Assembly: GCA_018398765.1 (NCBI GenBank)
Contig: JAHBMJ010005131.1
Location: forward strand, 61,069-73,277
DNA from: Chromera velia
Taxonomy: Eukaryota > Sar > Chromeraceae
Direction: 5' to 3'
Length of the DNA stretch: 12,209 bases
Shown here: positions 1 through 7,100 of the stretch, piece after piece
Position numbering within the stretch: the first letter of the stretch is position 1
Layout: the number at the start of each line of letters is the position of its first letter
Program-made: the position numbers and the translations under genes
Notes under the pieces: generated by a model
The model's input: only the letters and a program-made list of their open reading frames with translations
The model's database searches: none
What the model was told of the DNA's origin: nothing

Positions 1-131
<131 letters not shown>

Positions 132-239
132 ATGCGGAAAATCATGTTGATAACACCAAGAAGCGAAGGCATGTGAGCGGTAACAGGCTCAATCAACACT
201 GATGCATGCCTTTGCACCACCCGCCCTATTCCTCTGCAG

Positions 240-773
240 TTTTGACAGGAACAGATATGACGAAAGGAGACACGGTTATTGCCATTGACACAGAGTACAC
301 CTGCAATGAGACCACCTCCAACTCAACCGCCTTTCTTCCCGGCATGAGCACCCACCCCGCAACCACAGGTGCCTCCTCCGGGTCCACGACTGCTTCTTTC
401 ACCTTCGGTGATCCTTCAGACATTGGCAGATACCGTCTGTGTTACTGTGCCAGTGGAAACGGATGCGGTTCGCTTCCATCCAGTTCGTCCTCACTCAGCC
501 CATGGACAGTAGACGTGGGGTACGTGCAGGTGAACGGACCCTATAACGACTACCTGCAGATGTGCATCTACAATTACGCATGCCAAATTCGCCTTTCGGG
601 AACAGGCATCGAGTCAGGCAGCCAGCTGGCTCTGTACAGCGATGGGTGCAATTCGGGTTCGCTGTCCGGGTTTGGGACGAACCCAGCGACAGGAAATTCT
701 TACGGAGAATACGACTTCGGAATGGTGACGGCTACGTCAGGGACATACACCATGTGCTGGTGCGAGTCAGTCC
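240..773 (+). CDS. Exon 1 (first in window): two Cys-rich GxYxLCYC-type repeats
   Basis: The acceptor is ctctgcag ending at 239 and the exon enters with one carried base. Two related units are visible. The first runs from LTGTDMTKGDTVIAID to GRYRLCYC and continues into VDVGYVQVNGP. The second runs from LSGTGIESGSQLALYSDGC to SGTYTMCWC. Both share a pattern of LxGTxxxxGxxxAL, an internal Cys, and a closing GxYxxCxC. N-glycosylation sequons (NET, NST) fit an extracellular location. I recall similar uncharacterised tandem repeats in dinoflagellate and chromerid proteins, but have not checked. The donor is unresolved. Position 774 (gttggg) keeps the phase and preserves an Arg codon, but other GTs up to about 830 remain possible. 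Confidence 0.75.
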
Positions 774-2639
774 GTTGGGGGAGTCTTTGGCGTCTATTTT
801 ATTGTGGGATGCTAAGGAGTGTTGTGAAAGTATACGGGAACTCCGTCAGGATGTTTGAATTTTCAGAAGGTGCTGCTTGATCAAACCAAACAAAACAAGT
901 GGAACTGGAGACATGCCGGGATCAGAAACACTTCGAACGCGCATCCTCCCATGCAGGCTCTGTATCTTTTTGTCCCCTGCACACGCATCAATCTTCTTGA
1001 CTGATATGGTTCTTCTGCTTCTCTGTTTGTGCCCCCCTGTGTTTCTGGCAGAGCGTTTGAGAACACAAAGCACATGATAGCTTCCTCCTGTGTGCATTCA
1101 TGTGTGCAGCAACGACTTTTCCTGTGGCCAAAACTCAACGTGGTATGCGGCGGGCACCGTTCACGTCTTCAGTCAGTCAATCAGGCAGGAAGTTTCTTCT
1201 GTGATGCCCTTCTGAACTGCAGTACATGAAAGTGGGCAATCCGCCGTCATCCACATTCCATGCAGGGTGCCTTGAAGTTCACTCTCTTCTTTCTTCGCTC
1301 GACCCATTCGTATGTTTTCATTTTCTGGAATGGATGTCTGTTTTTTTTTCGCAAGAAAACAGTTCCAACACCATTTGCACACGCAACTCCTCTGTATCCC
1401 CTGTTTGCAGGATACCCCCGCCCGAATGTCCCGACGGTCTACCTGAACTACATGTCGACCCTCTCCCTTCGGTTCACGGGACTGTACGACGACCTGGTGC
1501 AGTCCTCTGTCACGACCTGCGTGATTCCTTCTCTAGGAAAATGGGAGATAGGCGTCTGGGAGATCGCACAAACAGACGACTTCAGTACGTTCATCAGTGA
1601 GAAACTGTCAGAAGCAGCAGTCAGACGCAGACTTCTTTCGCCGTCCGATTCCGAATTTGAAGACTCCAGTTGGAAGTGGGAGGGGGGGAGCAGAAAGCTG
1701 CAGAGCATTACGGAGAGTCCCCGGCTGTCTGGTACTACACTGACGACCTCCAATGGATGGAACCAGATGTACGTCTACACCGCAGAGGACTACGAAGTTG
1801 CGCAGGCAAACAACATGACCACTAGCGTGTCTGCAACACCGAACCTGACGGATTTGTACCAAGTAAGTGGGAAGAAGGAAAGGATAGAAAGAGGAGGAAA
1901 ACAAAATCTCTGTCTTCTCATCTTGCTCTTCAGAAAATTCCATGAGAGCTGGAAGGAAGAAGCGCTTTGGCCCCTCTGTATCTCATAGAGACCCTTCTCC
2001 TTCGTTTCGTCTACGAGTTGCTGCACCGCAGCCGCCGTGGGACCAAAAGAGACTGTATCACAAAGGTAGCAGGGAACGCTCATGGGCTCTGTGCCAACTC
2101 ACTATTCATTCACGCAAATTTTTTTCGTTCTTCTTCTCGTCCTGCTCCTCACTGCAGGAGATTAATGTCACCGGGCTGACCCCCTTCTCCTGGTATGTGG
2201 TGAGGCTCCGGGCCTCTGACACGACTGGAAGCGCTGTCTCGGGTCAGTCAGTCAGTGTGATTTATCGGGTGCTCTTGAGAATATTCTAATTGATGCGATG
2301 GAGTAGGCGTCTCCAATCGGAAAGATGTTTTCTTATGGTCGACTCGTAAGATTTTTTCGGTCATTCGAATATTGTCGCTTTGCATCATCATCATCATACA
2401 CATCATATCAAATAATCCCTCTGGGTCAATTGCGTGCCACATCATGGCAAACTTTGAATGCAGCTTGGTCGACTGGAACCGCATGGATCCTCCTGAGTGC
2501 CAAGTGTGGTGATGGGATCGTCGACTCGTTCGAGGAATGTGATGATGGAGACACAGAGGTGGGAGTGGGACCTGGTATGGGGGTGCCATTTTCGTTGGGG
2601 GCTTTTTGTTGGGTGTAGTGATTATTTATGGATTCAACG

Positions 2640-2678
<39 letters not shown>

Positions 2679-4142
2679 TTTTTTCCGTTTGGTTTCTTCT
2701 CTCTGCACATCTATGTGATTTGTGCTTGAAGTGAGTCCATGTATGCATGTTTATATGTGTCGTGTGCGTGTGTTTGCTCCTTCAATTCCTTGCCCTTCCT
2801 CCCTGCCTGCAGAACAATGACGGCTGCAGCGCCTCCTGCTTTGTCGAGGAAGGATTCACGTGCCAGCCTCCAGACGGCCTCCTCACACAATTAGACAGGA
2901 GCGTGTGTTTCCCAGAGTCAGTCAAAGGAAAGGAAGGCTTCAGACCCTTTCATCTTGACTGCTGAAATCACTTCTTGACTTTTATTCCGCACCGATCCAT
3001 GCTTTTCTTTTCGTACATCTCCTATGGCCCTTCCTTCTTTTTCTCTCATAGCGGTTGTAGTAGACTGCATAACTTTTGGGGAGGATGGAACTTGGTCCGT
3101 TTCTGCAAGAGCATTGACAAGGTGGTCGTTTTCTTTTTCGATCCCCACTCCGTGCTCCTCCTGTTGCCTCAATTCCTTTACTCTCAGGAACATTTATGAA
3201 ATGGGGATGCATCGATTTTCATGTATGAGAATTCTATATGAAAATCAATGCATGCAAATACTTCCTTTACTTACAGGGAGGTTTATGAAATGGGGACCTC
3301 ACTGATGGCTGCGATCATGCTGGTCTTCTTCCTCATCATCCTCACCTTCACCCTCACTCTGTACGCCATTGCGAAGGACGCGACAGGACAGGTCTACGAT
3401 GCCTTCAAGGCGGACCCCAGGAAGACCCAGGCAAAGAGACAGGTGGTCGGAACCGACGCGGTCAGTGCGAAGATGCCAATCAATGTTGATTTCGATGATT
3501 TTACGAGAAGAAGGAAAAACAATCCTGGAGAAAAGCGGAAGTGATCAAGCAGATTTTTTATGGAGGACAGGAGACAAAGGCAGAGTGCCACTTGTGGTTA
3601 TCAACGATCACTGTGGAATTCCCGACCCTTCCATCGTCTACATCGGTTTTGCCGCGTTGAAGCTGCTGTGTTTCATTCAATATTGCAATTTCAATTTTTG
3701 TCATTCATCCCCTCTTTTAATCTTCATCATAGATGAGAAGAAGGATCTCAAATGCCTGCATAGCCTTTCCTGTTCTTTGTGAACATCACATCATGCTTTT
3801 CGTGCTCTTCTCCGATCTGCTGCAGACTGGGAGACAAAAGATGAAGACGATCGCTGAGAGGGTGGGGGTAGGGAAACAAGACCCGGACGTACTCCTTCCT
3901 GCGGCAATCAGATTTCTCAACTGGGCACTTTGTGGATTTGTGAGTCTTCTTTTGTTTCCTGTTCTGTCGGAGTGAAGAGATAGCCTGACCGCGCCTGAAG
4001 GTAGTATGATTTCACTTGTCTGACGGAGAACACGCCACGTGAATTCTCGATCTGACATTCTGTAGAGACGTATCACTTTATTTCTCTCTCGTTGAATCCT
4101 CTTCTCCTATTTTCTCTTTCTCTCTTTCCATCTCTCTGTTTC

Positions 4143-4191
<49 letters not shown>

Positions 4192-7100
4192 TCGCTCTTT
4201 GTATTTCTCCTCTTCCTTGTTTGCGCATTAGACTTAATTCCTTTGCACATCTGTCTGCTCTGCTTGAATCTCTCCGCAGCTTCTTCGATGTCAGATCGTC
4301 TCGCTCCTTCCGTTCTTCATCAAGCCCAACAACTCCCCTGCCACCGGATGGCTCGCCTACTCTCTTCGTTGGGCGAACTTCCAGTGGGGCCTTTTTGAGT
4401 ACAACCGAACGACCGCACAAACAGAAATGCCCTTACGGTTCGCCTACACAAAGGAAAGGTTCCAAATTGACCTCACCACAGGCACTGTCGAAACCATCTG
4501 GGCCGAAACAAACCCCGCCATCTTCCCTTATTCGGCCTACTGGATGATGAACTGCTTCTACATGTTCCTCGTTTGTGGTGTTGTGGCCGTCCTTTGTGGG
4601 TCTGCTTTGGGATTTGTAAGGAGACTCCACAAACGTCCCCGAGAAAATGAGAGAAAACCATCAGCCAACACCACAGCCTTGGGTACGAAAAAAGAAGACA
4701 ACCCCAACAAGCACCTCTCTGTTGTTAATGGAAAGACCTCCACTGCTCCTGTGTATATCAGTGCACCCAAATCCCGAAAGACCAAAGCGTGGGCAGCGAT
4801 GCGCATTCATGAAAGGATGCTTCTGGTCATTGCCGACTGGGCCCAGTTCTCCATTCCTGTACGAATCGCCACCGTCTTCTACCTGCCCATCTGTATGTCC
4901 AACAATCTGATGCTCATCAACATGCAGGTGCGTGCTTGTTTCCTTCAGAGTGTATACATGCCTTCTCTTCACTTTTCGTCGGTCCATTATTCGAGAGCCT
5001 ATGGTCATCATGGAAATGCAGGACGGTGTTTCATTTTGTTTGTGCATTTTTGATACTCATCAGTCACCTGACTTCGCGAAGCTGCTTTTCTCTGTTGTGA
5101 TGCTCGAGAATTCTCTCTGTCGGCCTGAATCGCGCCTAGAGCGCTACCAGACAGAGAAGAAGCAAACATCCACCCATCATGACCTCTCTGGGGGGGAGAA
5201 CCATCGCTGCTTTTCGCCTTCTTTCACAAAATGGACTGTCTTGACATGCATGGAGTAACACCAAGTCTCTGCATGTGTGTGTGTACTTCTACATGATCTC
5301 TTATACGTGCTGTCAGGTCAAGGGTATGCACATTGTCTTCCATGGTTTCAACAACCTTCTCGCGATGTTCTCACTCCTCGCCGTCGTCTACCTCCCTGTT
5401 GCCCTGGCGGCCTTCCTGAAGAAAATGGCTGTGAGTGGGGTGAACCTCTCGACTGGGTCTCTTGACTGTTTTCTGGGATCTGCAGCCTCGATCTACAGGT
5501 GGGCGGTGGAGGGGGGGGACGGGGGTAGGGGGGTAGAAAAGTCTGTGCTCAGTTGAATGTCGTAATCTGCAGATGGGTATGGACCTCGGGAAGGGAAGGG
5601 AAAGGAAGGGAAGGGATCTTTGATTGCTCTCTCGGTCTGATTCATCGGTTGCCAAAGGAAGAATTCGACCTATGTACTTTCCCAGTCCGAGGGCTTCTGT
5701 CTCGACGTTCTTCTAGCCCTGGACACCCAGAGTGAAATCATGACATGCAACTTCAAAGATCTGAATCAAGTGCGTGCAGGCTGAACCGAGTACTGTGGAT
5801 CGCCCTTCCTCTGTACCTCCAATTCTTCCTCGCCTTCCTCTGTGTGTTCCTCCCCGAGTCCCCCCCCTTCGTCTCCTTCCTCGCTCTCGTGGCGAACTCG
5901 GGATTCCTAGTCCTCTACCTCCTCAGCGAACCTGCACTCTGCTTCACCATACAGGTTGGTTAAGTGTAAGCATCGATTCCGTTTACTTCACGGAACTCAC
6001 TGGTTTTTGCATCTGGAGTCAATCAGAGGGGCTCTGATGTGATAGAGAAGATCCAATTTCAAAGGGTTGTTGGGGTGGCTTCACACATTTTGTTTGCATT
6101 TCTGGAGTGGCTGCACTTCATTGCTTGGCAGATCGGCAACGCGAGGGACTACTCTTTCTCCTGGCTTGAGTGAAACAATTTAGCTCTCCAATCCAAGCTC
6201 ATAAATGAATCTCTTCATGTACTCACTTTCCCATGCACTACTTTTCTCTCTCTTTGCAGGTCGTCAACGTGATTGACAACGGCCTCTTTGTCCTCACGTG
6301 CATTTTCGCCTTCATCTTCGAACAGGCGGCTGCCGACTGGGTGACCGACCTCTGTATCTTCTCGATGGGGTGGGCCATGGTCATCTTTTGGCTTCTGGTT
6401 GTCGTCCTGGCAGTGGCATGCTGGGCGGGGACTCTGTTCGGCTCTCAGGTGACGAGGAAGATGCAGGTGGGTGGGTTAGTGGAGAATTAAATCAAAAGGG
6501 GCGGGTTTAAGAATGCAGGTGGGTTAGTGGAGAATTCAAAAGGGGCAGGTTTAAGAATGCAGGTGGGTTAGTGGAGAATTCAAAAGGGGCGGGTTTAAGA
6601 ATTCAGGTGGGTTAGTGGAGAATTCAAAGAAAAAGGGCGGGTTTAAAAAGGTAGGTGGGTTAGTGGAGAATTCAAAGAAAAAGGGCGGGTTTAAGAATGC
6701 AGGTGGGTTAGTGGAAAATTCAAAAGGGGCGGGTTTAAGAATGAATGCCCGTCAGAAAAAGGAGTCCGCTGATGGACTTTTGATTTGCTCCGGGTCAGAG
6801 GAGATTGACACAGCACTGTTCTTGAAATCCTCAAGAAAAAAAAGGGGGGGACGAAACCAAAAGCATAGCACTGAGTCGGACCACCACCCTTTCGTGCTCT
6901 GTCGGCCTTCAATTTTCGTCTGCCTTTTCTTTCTTCTCCCCCCTCTCACTTTTTCCTCTGCGCTTTTTTCCCTCCCTGCAGGCGGTTTTCGATGACTTTG
7001 ACAACAAGCCTCTCCTGGGTGTCGACAGGAAGATAGAAGCCAAAATAGAAGAGAGAAGAAAGGCCAGACAATCACGTATTCTGGACATGGAACCCGAGGA

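Noticed and set aside
3733-3825. Upstream extension of exon 7 from an acceptor at 3732
   Set aside because: The frame is open, but the sequence is less like its surroundings, and gctgcag at 3825 is a better acceptor. An alternative form is possible.
4092-4547. Open frame through the CA repeat
   Set aside because: It reads the microsatellite and an out-of-frame shadow of exon 8.
5717-5769. Extra small exon reading LDTQSEIMTCNFKDLNQ
   Set aside because: It looks coding and has a possible acceptor, but its phase does not connect exon 9 to exon 10, and only about 10 nt separate it from exon 10. Direct joining of 5498 to 5780 keeps the frame.
6461-6746. Telomere-like repeat (GGGTTAG)
   Set aside because: The heptamer occurs once per 44-52 bp unit and is not tandem, so it is part of a minisatellite.
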